Notes under the pieces: generated by a model
What the model was told of the DNA's origin: nothing
The model's input: the letters and a program-made list of their open reading frames with translations, nothing else
Databases searched by the model: none
Assembly (NCBI GenBank): GCA_011523825.1
Contig: WTFX01000009.1
Coordinates: 42,420-106,419, forward strand
Direction of reading: 5' to 3'
DNA: 64,000 bases
DNA from: Microthrixaceae bacterium
Lineage (GTDB): Bacteria; Actinomycetota; Acidimicrobiia; Acidimicrobiales; Poriferisodalaceae
Shown: one piece after another, positions 7,911 through 17,579 of the stretch
Layout of the letters: each line of letters opens with the position of its first letter
How positions within the stretch are numbered: the first letter of the stretch is position 1
Position numbers and translations under genes: made by a program

Positions 7911-8989
7911 CACCAGACCTCCCGGCGGGTGGTGCGCAGCACCAGCACGAAGAACGGTGCGCCCAGGAAGGCGGTGACGACGCCGATCGGCAGCTCTGCG
8001 GGCGAGAGCACGGTTCGAGCCACCAGATCGGCGAGCACCATGAAGGCGCCCCCAAAAAGGACCGACAACGGCAGCACAACCCGGTTGCTAGCCCCGAAAG
8101 CCAGCCGCACGGTGTGCGGCACGATGATGCCGACGAAACCGATGAGCCCGCTCACCGAGACTGCAGCAGCCGCAGCCAGCGATGCTGCCAGCACCACGAT
8201 CAGGCGCACGCGTCGCGGATTCACCCCGAGCGCCGTGGCTTCTTCGTCGCCCACCGCCAGTACGTCCAGTGCCCGGCGGTAACGCAGCACGACGGCGGCA
8301 GTCACCACGAAATAGGGGAGCATCAGCGCGGGTTCCGACCACCCCGATGTGGCGATGCGGCCCAAGATCCAGGCGATGATCCTGCGAAACGCGTCGCTGT
8401 TGGCCTGCAGGACGTAGGTCTGGCATGCAGTCAGGAAACTCGCGACGGCGATGCCGGCCAGGATCAGCGACGCCGTCGAACGTCCCCCGAGATGGCCCGC
8501 CGCGTACGACACGGTCACCGCCACGAGGCCGCCAGCGAACGCAGCCAGCGGCACAGGGTCGAGAGCGCCGGCGCCGTCGCCCAGGTTGGAGGTGATGGCG
8601 ATGGTGGCGCCGAGGCCGGCCCCGGCTGCGATGCCCAGCAGGTACGGGTCAGCGAGCGGGTTGCGGAAGGCGGCTTGGTAGGTGGCACCGCTCATCGACA
8701 GCGTCGCTCCCACGAGCAATCCGAGCACGACGCGAGGCAATCGGAGTTCCCGCACTATTGCGGCGTGGGCATCGCTGAGCCCCGAGTCGAGCGCGAGGCC
8801 GGGCAGCATGTCGGCGAGTTCCAGCAGAACTCGATGGGCCGCGATGCCGACCGGTCCGATGGTCAGCCCGGCGACGACAGCGACAACGACGGCAGCGAGG
8901 CCAATGCCGAGCTGTCGCAACCGCAGATCGGTCGCCCGCAGTGTGACGCCAGTGCGATCCGAAACGAATGGTGCACGCGCGTCAGCCAT
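7910..8989 (-). CDS. btuC: corrinoid ABC transporter permease (FecCD/BtuC family)
   Basis: A 359-residue FecCD-type permease with about ten hydrophobic helices. Recognisable family segments are REXRLPRVVLGLLVGA-like text near residue 90, GATYQAAFRNPLADPYLLG, and a C-terminal SVSGLIGFVGIIVPHTVRLAFG that forms the coupling-helix region for the ATPase. It forms the membrane channel for corrinoid uptake. Its start lies 12 bases after the stop of the binding-protein gene and its stop overlaps the ATPase start. Confidence 0.9.
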   Translation of the reverse strand: MADARAPFVSDRTGVTLRATDLRLRQLGIGLAAVVVAVVAGLTIGPVGIAAHRVLLELADMLPGLALDSGLSDAHAAIVRELRLPRVVLGLLVGATLSMSGATYQAAFRNPLADPYLLGIAAGAGLGATIAITSNLGDGAGALDPVPLAAFAGGLVAVTVSYAAGHLGGRSTASLILAGIAVASFLTACQTYVLQANSDAFRRIIAWILGRIATSGWSEPALMLPYFVVTAAVVLRYRRALDVLAVGDEEATALGVNPRRVRLIVVLAASLAAAAAVSVSGLIGFVGIIVPHTVRLAFGASNRVVLPLSVLFGGAFMVLADLVARTVLSPAELPIGVVTAFLGAPFFVLVLRTTRREVW

Positions 8990-9001
8990 GTGAATTGCCG
9001 C

Positions 9002-9898
9002 TCAGTTCGCCGCGCCGATGTCGACGAGCGCATCGGAGATGGCAGCGATGAAGTCCACCAATCGGGGACCCCACCTGGACACGATGTCGTCGTTCAGCTC
9101 GACGATCCGGCCGTTCTGCACTGCGCTGAGCTGATCCCAGCCGGGACGGCTCGCGACGGTTTCCGCGTTCTGAGCGCAGCACAGCGTGTCGGCAAGGAAG
9201 ATCACGTCGGGATCGGCGTCGACGATGAATTCGTCACTGAGCTGCGGGTAGCCGTAGGCACTGCCGTCGGCGTCGGCAGGATCAGCAACGTTGGCGAGTC
9301 CGAACAACCCGTAGACCTGTCCGATGAAGGTGCCGCTGGTGACCGAGTAGAGCGTGTTGTCGAGCTCGTGGAAGTAGCTCAGACCTGCCGCATCGGGCGC
9401 GGCCTCGATCAGCTCGGCAATCTGGGACTGCATGTCGGCGATGAGCTGGGCTGCTTCGTCGGTCTGGCCGGTGACTTCGCCGAACTGAGCAATCTGGTCG
9501 TACACGTCGTCGAACACGAACGGCGCGTCGTGGGCGAGCACGGTGATGCCCAGCGCCTCGAGGCTGGCGATGAGGTCGCCGTTTGTCTGCAGCACCACGA
9601 GGTCAGGCTCGTAGGCAGCGATCGCCTCGACATTGGGATTCCATCCGTCCAAGTCAGTGACGGGGGCCTCGGGCGGGTAGTACGAGAACTGATCCACGGC
9701 GACGACTCGGTCGCCTGCACCGATCGCGAACAGGATCTCGGTGCCGGTGGGCGTGATGGAGACGATCCGCTGGATTTCGTGCGCTTGCGCCGGCTCCTCG
9801 TCGCTGCCGGTGCAGGCTGAGGTCAGCAAGAGCAGTGCTGCCAAGGCGCACAGCAGCCGCAATGTCAGTACGGCTCGCCTGGTCGGAATGCGGTTCAT
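9002..9898 (-). CDS. btuF: corrinoid-binding lipoprotein of ABC transporter
   Basis: A periplasmic-binding-protein-like (class III, BtuF/FhuD fold) lipoprotein. Starting at ATG 9898 it has a twin-Arg-like basic N-terminus, a hydrophobic core, lipobox LTSAC, then RIVSITPTGTEILFAIGAGDRVVAV and PDLVVLQT, typical of this fold. GGGAGA five bases before ATG 9898 supports this start over an upstream in-frame ATG that would lie inside the riboswitch. It captures corrinoid outside the membrane for BtuCD. The sequence NTLYSVTSGTFIGQVYGLFGLANVAD is characteristic of the binding lobe hinge. Confidence 0.88.
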   Translation of the reverse strand: MNRIPTRRAVLTLRLLCALAALLLLTSACTGSDEEPAQAHEIQRIVSITPTGTEILFAIGAGDRVVAVDQFSYYPPEAPVTDLDGWNPNVEAIAAYEPDLVVLQTNGDLIASLEALGITVLAHDAPFVFDDVYDQIAQFGEVTGQTDEAAQLIADMQSQIAELIEAAPDAAGLSYFHELDNTLYSVTSGTFIGQVYGLFGLANVADPADADGSAYGYPQLSDEFIVDADPDVIFLADTLCCAQNAETVASRPGWDQLSAVQNGRIVELNDDIVSRWGPRLVDFIAAISDALVDIGAAN

Positions 9899-9903
9899 GG
9901 TGG

Positions 9904-10085
9904 TCTCCCTTCTGCTCGAGTTCAGGGCCGAGCAGCGGGAGCACCCACCGCACGAGCCGCTCCTTGCCTCGAGGAATCGGTTCGTGGATGGCGGTCGAAA
10001 GGCGACCGGACTCGTCCCCCGGAGGGGCATCACCGTTGCGGGACAGTGCCGGGATCTCACCGGCTTCGCTCACGACAACCGGGCG
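9904..10085 (-). promoter_or_regulatory. cobalamin riboswitch controlling btuF-btuC-btuD-cobO
   Basis: Read on the minus strand, the leader contains the conserved aptamer core GCCGGTGAGATCCCGGCACT followed by GTCCCGCAACGGTGA, and then GAGTCCGG, the hallmark of the cobalamin (B12) riboswitch. Next to the gene, CTGCTCG/CGAGCAG (9912-9935 on the plus strand) forms a 7-bp stem, and CTCCC just outside it can pair with the GGGAG of the btuF ribosome site. The expression platform therefore looks translational: with ligand bound the ribosome site would be sequestered. The outer aptamer boundary is approximate. Confidence 0.95.
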
Positions 10086-10090
10086 TGAGT

Positions 10091-10492
10091 CTAGGAGCTG
10101 CCCCGTCGCCGTGTTGCCTGGCGGGCTGCGGCAGACGAGCCGGCCTTGCGCATACGCCAGTAGCTGACCGTGATCGGCACCGTCAAGGTGGCCAAGATCA
10201 CGAAGTTCACCCGGCCGGTGATGCCCGGCGGGTACACCGGCTCTACCAGGTAGTTCGAGATGAAGCCGGTCTCATACGGCTCCTGCCCGGCTTGGCGCAG
10301 GAACCACTTCTCCCACACCGTCAGGGGACAGTCCGAGCCGGTGATGTTGACCACGGCCGCAGCCCCGACAGCGCCGAGGTGCCACTTCATGAGCCCTGGC
10401 CAGCGCTTCGCCATGAAGCCGCCGACCAGCAGGAACACGATGTAGCTCAGGTGCGAAGCGGCCACAAGGCGCGCCAGCCCGACAGCGACCAT
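10091..10492 (-). CDS. DUF2784 small membrane protein
   Basis: A 133-residue integral membrane protein with three to four hydrophobic segments. It resembles DUF2784: an N-terminal HLSYIVFLLVGGF helix, a conserved CPLTVWEKWFLRQAG motif with Cys followed by Pro-Leu-Thr, the loop ETGFISNYLVEPVYPPGIT, and a basic C-terminal tail. Biochemical function is unknown. It is transcribed away from pncB, and its end lies just beyond the 5' side of the cobalamin riboswitch on the same strand, so it could read through into the leader. Confidence 0.75.
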   Translation of the reverse strand: MVAVGLARLVAASHLSYIVFLLVGGFMAKRWPGLMKWHLGAVGAAAVVNITGSDCPLTVWEKWFLRQAGQEPYETGFISNYLVEPVYPPGITGRVNFVILATLTVPITVSYWRMRKAGSSAAARQATRRRGSS

Positions 10493-10594
10493 CGCCGCGA
10501 CGCTACTGGCGAACAGCCCTTGGTTCGGGCTCGTGATGGCGGCTGCGAACCGGCGGCAGAGCGCGGCCAGAACGCGAGCGGGCAGACTTTCGGC

Positions 10595-11905
10595 ATGGGC
10601 ACGGCGATGATGACCGACCTGTACGAGCTGACCATGCTCGACGCGGCCCTGCAGTCGGGGGTTGCATCGCGCCGCTCGTGCTTCGAGGTATTCGCCCGGC
10701 GATTGCCACCGGGACGCGGCTACGGCGTGGTGGCGGGCCCAGGACGGCTGGCCGGGCTGCTGGCCGACTATCGCTTCGAGGCCGAGGATCTGGACTACCT
10801 CGCTGGTTTAGGCCGTTTCAGCGACGGACTGCTCGACCACCTGGCGACGTTCCGATTCGACGGCGATGCCTGGAGTTACCGCGAGGGCGACTTCTACGTG
10901 CCCGGCAGCCCGGTGCTGCGGGTCGATGCCTCGGTCGGCACCGCCCTGCTCGTGGAGACGCTGGTGCTCTCGGTGCTCAACCACGATTGCGCCGTGGCGT
11001 CTGCAGCCGCCCGCATGCACGATGTCGCCGAGGGCCGCCACCTCATCGAGATGGGCGGCCGCCGCACCCACGAACTCGCCGCCGTCGCTGCGGCACGCGC
11101 CGCCTGGCTGGTGGGCTTCGATGCGACATCCAACCTGCTGGCCGGCGAGCAATACGGCATCCCCACGGCCGGTACTGCTGCCCACGCGTTCACGCTGGCC
11201 CACCACGACGAGGAAGCTGCGTTCGAGGCGCAGATGCGTGCGCACGGCCTCGAGACCACCTTGCTGATCGACACCTTCGACCTGAGAACAGGCCTCGAAC
11301 GGGGTCTCGCTGCGGCGAAGCGTCTCGGCGGGGTGCCGGGTGCTGTCCGTATCGACTCGGGAGATCTCACCGTTGAGGTCCCCCGGGTCAGGCAGTGGCT
11401 GGATGACGCAGGCGCCGAGTCGACCCGCATCGTCGTGTCGGGCGATCTCGACGAGTACCGCATCGCCGACCTGGCGGATCTGCCCGTCGACGGTTACGGC
11501 GTGGGCACCCAGCTCGTGGTGGGCTCAGGCCATGCGACTGCCGGGATGGTGTACAAGGCAGTTGCCATCGCCCGGCACTCCGGCACGTTCGAGCCGGTGG
11601 TTCCCGTCTACAAGGAATCAGAGGGCAAGGCCACTCGTGGCGGCGTCGTGCGGCCCTACCGGGTGGTGCGCAACGGCGAGGCCCACTCGGAGACTCTCGT
11701 CGAGCAGGATCGCCCCGGACCCACCAACAGCCGGCCGCTGCACGTTCCGCTGCTGCGATCCGGACAGACCGCCTATCCCTACACGCTTGCCCAAGACCGC
11801 GTCTTTCACCAGCGCGTCCGGGCCGAACTGCCTGAGTCGATGCGCCGCCTTGACGGCGCACCGATATTCGAGGCTGAAGTCGTCGCTGAATCCGGCGTGA
11901 ACTAG
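10595..11905 (+). CDS. pncB: nicotinate phosphoribosyltransferase
   Basis: A 436-residue enzyme of the actinobacterial PncB type, converting nicotinate and PRPP to nicotinate mononucleotide in NAD salvage. Signatures: MTDLYELTMLDAAL near the N-terminus, FEVFARRLPPGRGYGVVAG, the phosphate-binding region with VRIDSGDL (about 250) and VSGDLDEYRI, and YKLV-like VYKAVAIAR. The open frame extends much further upstream but ATG 10595 matches the family N-terminus. The last four bases, CTAG, are shared with the convergent peroxiredoxin gene's stop. Confidence 0.9.
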   Translation: MGTAMMTDLYELTMLDAALQSGVASRRSCFEVFARRLPPGRGYGVVAGPGRLAGLLADYRFEAEDLDYLAGLGRFSDGLLDHLATFRFDGDAWSYREGDFYVPGSPVLRVDASVGTALLVETLVLSVLNHDCAVASAAARMHDVAEGRHLIEMGGRRTHELAAVAAARAAWLVGFDATSNLLAGEQYGIPTAGTAAHAFTLAHHDEEAAFEAQMRAHGLETTLLIDTFDLRTGLERGLAAAKRLGGVPGAVRIDSGDLTVEVPRVRQWLDDAGAESTRIVVSGDLDEYRIADLADLPVDGYGVGTQLVVGSGHATAGMVYKAVAIARHSGTFEPVVPVYKESEGKATRGGVVRPYRVVRNGEAHSETLVEQDRPGPTNSRPLHVPLLRSGQTAYPYTLAQDRVFHQRVRAELPESMRRLDGAPIFEAEVVAESGVN

Positions 11906-12564
11906 GTACCCGGCTGGGGAACGAGCCTCAGGTACGGCAGCGGGGATTCCCAGCCGTCGGGGTACTTCTCGGCGGCGGCCTCGTTGGAGACCGCGGGCAC
12001 GATGATGACGTTCTCGCCCTGCTGCCAGTTGGCCGGGGTGGCGACCTGCTCGGCCGCCGTGAGCTGCACTGAGTCGAGCAGGCGCAGGATCTCGGCGAAG
12101 TTGCGGCCGGTCGTCATCGGGTAGGTGAGCGACGCCTTGATCTTCTTGTCCGGGCCGATGATGAACACCGTTCGAGCCGTCGCATTGTCGGCCGCGGTGC
12201 GCCCCTGCGAGGTGTCGCCCGCATCGGCGGGAAGCATGTCGTAGAGCTTGACCACGTTCAGTTCGGGATCGCCGATGAGCGGGTAGTTGGCCTCGTGGCC
12301 GGTGGCAGAAGCGATGTCGGCCTTCCAGGCCACGTGGTCGCTCACGCCGTCCACGCTGATGCCGATGATCTTGCAGTTGCGAGCCGCGAAGTCATCTGCC
12401 AGCGCTGCAACGGCTCCCAGCTCGGTGGTGCAGACCGGGGTGAAGTCCTTCGGATGGGAGAAGAGCAGCGCCCATCCGTCGCCGATCCAGTCGTGGAAGC
12501 TGATCTCGCCCTCGGTGGTGTCGGCGGTGAAATCGGGGGCGGTGTCATTGAGACGCAGTGCCAT
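11902..12564 (-). CDS. 1-Cys peroxiredoxin (Prx6/AhpC-TSA family)
   Basis: A 220-residue thiol peroxidase. The peroxidatic Cys lies in FSHPKDFTPVCTTELG (about residues 35-50), the Prx6-type motif. The C-terminal dimerisation extension with YPMTTGRNFAEILRLLDSVQLT and NWQQGENVIIVP is typical of Prx6 enzymes, and no second conserved resolving Cys is seen. AAGGAGA five bases before ATG 12564 fixes the start; an upstream in-frame ATG is unlikely. It reduces hydroperoxides in the cytosol. It converges with pncB and their stop codons overlap on CTAG. Confidence 0.92.
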   Translation of the reverse strand: MALRLNDTAPDFTADTTEGEISFHDWIGDGWALLFSHPKDFTPVCTTELGAVAALADDFAARNCKIIGISVDGVSDHVAWKADIASATGHEANYPLIGDPELNVVKLYDMLPADAGDTSQGRTAADNATARTVFIIGPDKKIKASLTYPMTTGRNFAEILRLLDSVQLTAAEQVATPANWQQGENVIIVPAVSNEAAAEKYPDGWESPLPYLRLVPQPGT

Positions 12565-12689
12565 GTTCGTTCTCCTTGCGGTGCGGCGAGTGCCGTGGTG
12601 CGTGAGCCGGCACAGCCCGTGCAGCGGAGGATAGCCGCATTTGACGATAAATCCGACCGGATTAGTCAGGAATTGGCCGCCACACAGCC

Positions 12690-13871
12690 TCAGCAGCAAT
12701 CGCGGATCGGGGTGCCGTCGGCATGGTGGTAGTGGACCCTGGAGGCCTCATTGAGCGCACGGTCACCGGTCGGCGCCCTCGACGTCTCGAATACACCGGC
12801 AGCGGCTCCCAATTCCAGTGCCCGTTCCACGTCCACCACCCGGGGCCCGCAGCGCTGCACATCGGCAATCGCTGCCTCGTCGAGCCCGATCGTGCGCTCA
12901 CGGTCGCCGTCGAGCGACAGCACTGCCGGGCCCCGGAGCTCCACGGTTTCTCCGAGTTCGACGCTGTGATGATCGATCACCGGCACCGTCCGGTACAGCC
13001 CGGGTGCGAGCGCCACGCGCATCGGGTAACCGCCCGGCCCACAGTTCACCAGCACACCCGCGTCGTCTTCGAACGAACAGGGCTGCAGCAGCCCCGCGAG
13101 CGAGCTGAGCCCGATGCTGGCGGGGTGGGCGCGCGACACGAGTACCTGACGCATCCGCTCGCCGTCGGCGGGCATGCGGTTGCCGACGAAGTCATCGGCC
13201 AGCGTGACCGCATCGACCAGCGCGATCTCGGTCCAGCCCCCCGCCTGCCGCCCCTCCTGCGAGGTGCAGCTTCCGGATGTGCCCTTTCCGGATGTGACGG
13301 TGATCAGCTTCGACTGGGGAGCGCACGCTGCGGGGTCCACCACGCCGGCCGCCACCAGCCCCGCGGCGGCGCCGGCCACAGTGGGTTCGGTCAGGCTCGG
13401 GAACACGTTGTTCGTGCCGGTGGACATCGGCACCAGCGTCGCTTCGGGCCAGACCCCGGCAATCGTCCGGTTGGTGCCGTCGCCACCCAGCGTCACCAGC
13501 ACGCTGACACCCCGGGCCCGCATGGCCTCGACCGCCCTGATCGTGTCGGTGGGCGAGACCGTCGCCCCCACGTCCACGATCTCGATCTCGGCGTCGATGC
13601 GGAGGTCGGTGAGCGCCCCTGTGGCGATGCCGAACGGTTCAGCCATGGCCACGATCCGCGTGGCCCCCGCCGTGACGGCGCCGATGACTGCCCGGGCGAT
13701 CCGGTTGCGCTTGTCCTCGGTGGTGGACACTGCGCCTCGCGCCGCCACCCGGCGAACGTCGCGCCCCGAAACCGGGTTGGCGATAATCCCGACGGTGCCG
13801 TCGGGGGAGATGCGGCCAGTGCGGGGGTCGCCCCGTCCCGAGTGCTCCGGTCTCGATGCAGATCCGACCAT
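12690..13871 (-). CDS. ATP-NAD/AcoX-kinase-like protein
   Basis: A 393-residue member of the ATP-NAD kinase-like superfamily (COG3199 type). Visible are VGIIANPVSGRDVRR (about 27-41), the nucleotide-binding VTLGGDGTNRTIA motif and STGTNN. The C-terminal half holds a beta-rich region resembling the diacylglycerol/NAD kinase second domain. Unlike the essential NAD kinase (NadK), members of this group have uncertain substrates. The N-terminal 20 or so residues are poorly conserved in type, so the true start may be downstream of ATG/GTG 13871. It is divergent from thiD and adjacent to NAD-salvage pncB two genes away. Confidence 0.75.
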   Translation of the reverse strand: MVGSASRPEHSGRGDPRTGRISPDGTVGIIANPVSGRDVRRVAARGAVSTTEDKRNRIARAVIGAVTAGATRIVAMAEPFGIATGALTDLRIDAEIEIVDVGATVSPTDTIRAVEAMRARGVSVLVTLGGDGTNRTIAGVWPEATLVPMSTGTNNVFPSLTEPTVAGAAAGLVAAGVVDPAACAPQSKLITVTSGKGTSGSCTSQEGRQAGGWTEIALVDAVTLADDFVGNRMPADGERMRQVLVSRAHPASIGLSSLAGLLQPCSFEDDAGVLVNCGPGGYPMRVALAPGLYRTVPVIDHHSVELGETVELRGPAVLSLDGDRERTIGLDEAAIADVQRCGPRVVDVERALELGAAAGVFETSRAPTGDRALNEASRVHYHHADGTPIRDCC

Positions 13872-13940
13872 CGCACGCCGACGCTAACCACCGAGGGCGG
13901 GTGACTGCCGCACGGCGCGCCTAACTGTTGTACTTGGGAC

Positions 13941-14783
13941 ATGGCCGGCCCGATCGCGAGCGAGAACCCCCATCCACCCGCGCAGCACGCCTGGTCGCCA
14001 GCGGCATTGACCATTGCAGGGGCCGATTCCTCCGGCGGAGCCGGACTCGCAGCGGACCTTCGGGCGTTCGCCGCATCCGGCGTGCACGGGGCATTCGCGC
14101 TCACACTGGTCTCGGCACAGAACACGGCGGAGTTCCGGGCCGCACGCCCCATAGATGCGGAGCTGGTGGCGGCGCAGATTCACGCAGTGCTCGACGATAT
14201 GCCCATTGCAGCTTCCAAGACGGGCCTGCTGCTCACGGCAGAGACCGTCGCAGCGGTGGCATCGATAGCCGCCCGCCGGCTCCCCCAGTTGGTGGTGGAT
14301 CCGGTGCTGGTCGACGGCGCCGGTGAACCCATGCTCAGCGCTGAGGCCGAGCGATCCGTTGCGACGCGCTTGTTGCCGAGCGCCCGAGTGGTAACGCCCA
14401 ACCACCTCGAGGCAGGTCGACTGGTGGGCAGCGACCTGGGCGACGAGGTCGAGGCCTGGATCGACGCAGCCCATGAGCTCGCAGCCACCGGTCCGGAGGC
14501 CGTGATCGTCACCGGCGGCCGGCTGCAAGCCGGTGAGACGGTCACCGACGTCGTGGTCCGGGGCGGCAGCGTTCGGCTGTTGTCGGCGCCTCGCATCGAG
14601 ACCCGCAACGTCCGGGGATCGGGCGACATCTTCTCGGCAGCCATCTGCGCCGAGCTGGCAAAGGGCACGGACGTGGACTCAGCGATTGACCGCGCCCACG
14701 AGCTCACGGCACGCGCGCTGTCGGCGGGGGCAGATCGCCGCCTCGGCAGCGGCCGCGGCCCGGTCGACCCGCTCAGCCTCTGA
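13941..14783 (+). CDS. thiD: hydroxymethylpyrimidine/phosphomethylpyrimidine kinase
   Basis: A 280-residue ribokinase-fold enzyme phosphorylating HMP and HMP-phosphate in thiamine synthesis. Family segments are ALTIAGADSSGGAGLAADLR (about 22-41), GAFALTLVSAQNT, KTGLL, the VVDPVLVDGAG segment, VTPNHLEAGRL and the anion hole. The catalytic motif reads RGSGDIFSAAI; many ThiD enzymes have Cys where this has Asp, and Asp is the usual PfkB-type base. The first 18 residues are an unconserved extension. No thiamine riboswitch is visible upstream. A hairpin terminator overlaps the stop. Confidence 0.88.
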   Translation: MAGPIASENPHPPAQHAWSPAALTIAGADSSGGAGLAADLRAFAASGVHGAFALTLVSAQNTAEFRAARPIDAELVAAQIHAVLDDMPIAASKTGLLLTAETVAAVASIAARRLPQLVVDPVLVDGAGEPMLSAEAERSVATRLLPSARVVTPNHLEAGRLVGSDLGDEVEAWIDAAHELAATGPEAVIVTGGRLQAGETVTDVVVRGGSVRLLSAPRIETRNVRGSGDIFSAAICAELAKGTDVDSAIDRAHELTARALSAGADRRLGSGRGPVDPLSL

Positions 14784-14797
14784 GGCCAGAGGCTGAG
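14772..14797 (+). terminator. 10-bp perfect hairpin at the thiD stop
   Basis: CTCAGCCTCT and AGAGGCTGAG pair perfectly around GAGGCC, spanning the thiD stop codon. No T-run follows. It is immediately followed by a 32-base element repeated after nfuA (see findings). Confidence 0.55.
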
Positions 14798-14994
14798 CCG
14801 GCAGGCGAAGCCGTGGCCCGAGCGGCCCGTGAGCGCAGCGAACAAGAGCGGAAGGCAAGAGGCATCGCAGCGAGACAGTTCATCCTTGGACGCAGCGTCG
14901 AGAACGGCCCGCGGGCTCCTGCATACACTTCAGGCGTCGCAGGCGACGTTCACGCTGAACGCGCCACGAGGCTGCGGATCTCAGGAGGTCACGG

Positions 14995-16638
<1,644 letters not shown>

Positions 16639-16829
16639 TCGGTTCCCGAGTTCGCGTGCGGCGTGAGGCTGTGCAGAGGAAGCGGATGACCTGCGAATTC
16701 GCTGGCTGCGCGAAGTCCCGGTCGCGTCGTGGTGTTGGGCTAATGTCCCGTCATTCCTACCCGGAGGCCGTCAACTTGACCAGTCCGCTCGCGCCGGAGA
16801 CAACCTGTGCGCGGGAGCGGTGGCCAGGT

Positions 16830-17345
16830 GTGCGTCGCATTCACCGGTCGGGGCATATCGCTGTTGCGGCGTTGCTGATGGCGACGGTGCTCGCGGCCTG
16901 CGGCGGTGGAAACGACCAGTCGCAGGTGGAGCGAGAAGTGCAGGATTACCTGCAGAGCGTGGTGGCTCCCGCCGAGATCGCGGACATCGACTGCCCCGAG
17001 GACGCACCCATCAGGCCGGGTTCGACGTTCCTGTGCGACGGCCTCGTCGAGGGAGCGTTCTACGAGGCACAGGTGACGATCATCGACGAACAGGGCCGCC
17101 GCGAGATACGACCTCGCCAGGCAGTGATGCAGACCAATGCCGCCGAGACCGCCCTGGGCGCCGAAGCGGCAACCGCATTGGGATTCGGTGTCCAAGCCGA
17201 TTGCGGTGACGATCAGTACCTGGTGGTGTCGGTCGGCCATACGTTCCTGTGCACGCTCGAGCGCTCCGATACCGGGGCGACGCAGGACATTGAGGTCGAG
17301 GTCCAGAACGAGATCGGCGCCATCGAGTGGAGGCTGAAGGGCTGA
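16830..17345 (+). CDS. DUF4333 lipoprotein
   Basis: A secreted lipoprotein. From GTG 16830 it gives a basic N-terminus, hydrophobic core and lipobox VLAAC at Cys24; the frame is open to 16656 and ATG 16743 is an alternative, but those starts would put the Cys too far in. Two similar domains follow with the pattern of a Cys-containing strand pair (VAPAEIADIDCPED...FLCDG and GVQADCGDD...FLCTLE), as in actinobacterial DUF4333 lipoproteins, where two disulfides are likely. Function unknown. Upstream of it 16639-16829 shows no other gene. Confidence 0.7.
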   Translation: MRRIHRSGHIAVAALLMATVLAACGGGNDQSQVEREVQDYLQSVVAPAEIADIDCPEDAPIRPGSTFLCDGLVEGAFYEAQVTIIDEQGRREIRPRQAVMQTNAAETALGAEAATALGFGVQADCGDDQYLVVSVGHTFLCTLERSDTGATQDIEVEVQNEIGAIEWRLKG

Positions 17346-17398
17346 GCCCCAGCCGTCGGCCGGCACTGATGGGCCACAACTGACAGGCGGGAGGGGAC

Positions 17399-17536
17399 AT
17401 GGCGCAGCATCGGTACGACGCAGCGGGAAACCTGCGCCCCCTGCGTCAGCGCAGCCCGGCTCTGTGGTGGACAGCGGTTCTCGTGGTCGCCGCAATGCTG
17501 CTGACCGGCTTCGCCGCCATCACCTCGGTGCTGTAG
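17399..17536 (+). CDS. 45-residue single-pass membrane protein
   Basis: A short gene with a strong ribosome site, GGGAGGGG four bases before ATG 17399. The product has a polar N-terminus (MAQHRYDAAGNLRPLRQRSP) and one hydrophobic helix from about residue 21 (WWTAVLVVAAMLLTGFAAI) to the end. It lies 53 bases after the DUF4333 lipoprotein and may be co-transcribed. Function unknown; the basic stretch before the helix predicts an inside N-terminus. Confidence 0.6.
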   Translation: MAQHRYDAAGNLRPLRQRSPALWWTAVLVVAAMLLTGFAAITSVL

Positions 17537-17579
17537 TCAGGCGCGCACATCGGCCGATGCGCTGTCAGGCGCGCACATC
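17536..17579. repeat. duplicated 16-bp 3' end of the AcuI gene
   Basis: GTCAGGCGCGCACATC occurs at 17536-17551 and 17564-17579. The second copy is the last codons and stop of the minus-strand AcuI-like gene; the first lies just beyond it, directly after the stop of the small membrane protein. It looks like a short tail duplication. Confidence 0.7.

Noticed and set aside
8114..9820. A 568-residue plus-strand frame opposite btuC and btuF.
   Set aside because: Antisense to two genes of a clear operon; composition is His/Arg/Gly-rich as usual for shadow frames.
7035..9898. Iron-siderophore transporter as the function of the ABC genes.
   Set aside because: The cobalamin riboswitch and the coupled cobO gene point to corrinoids.
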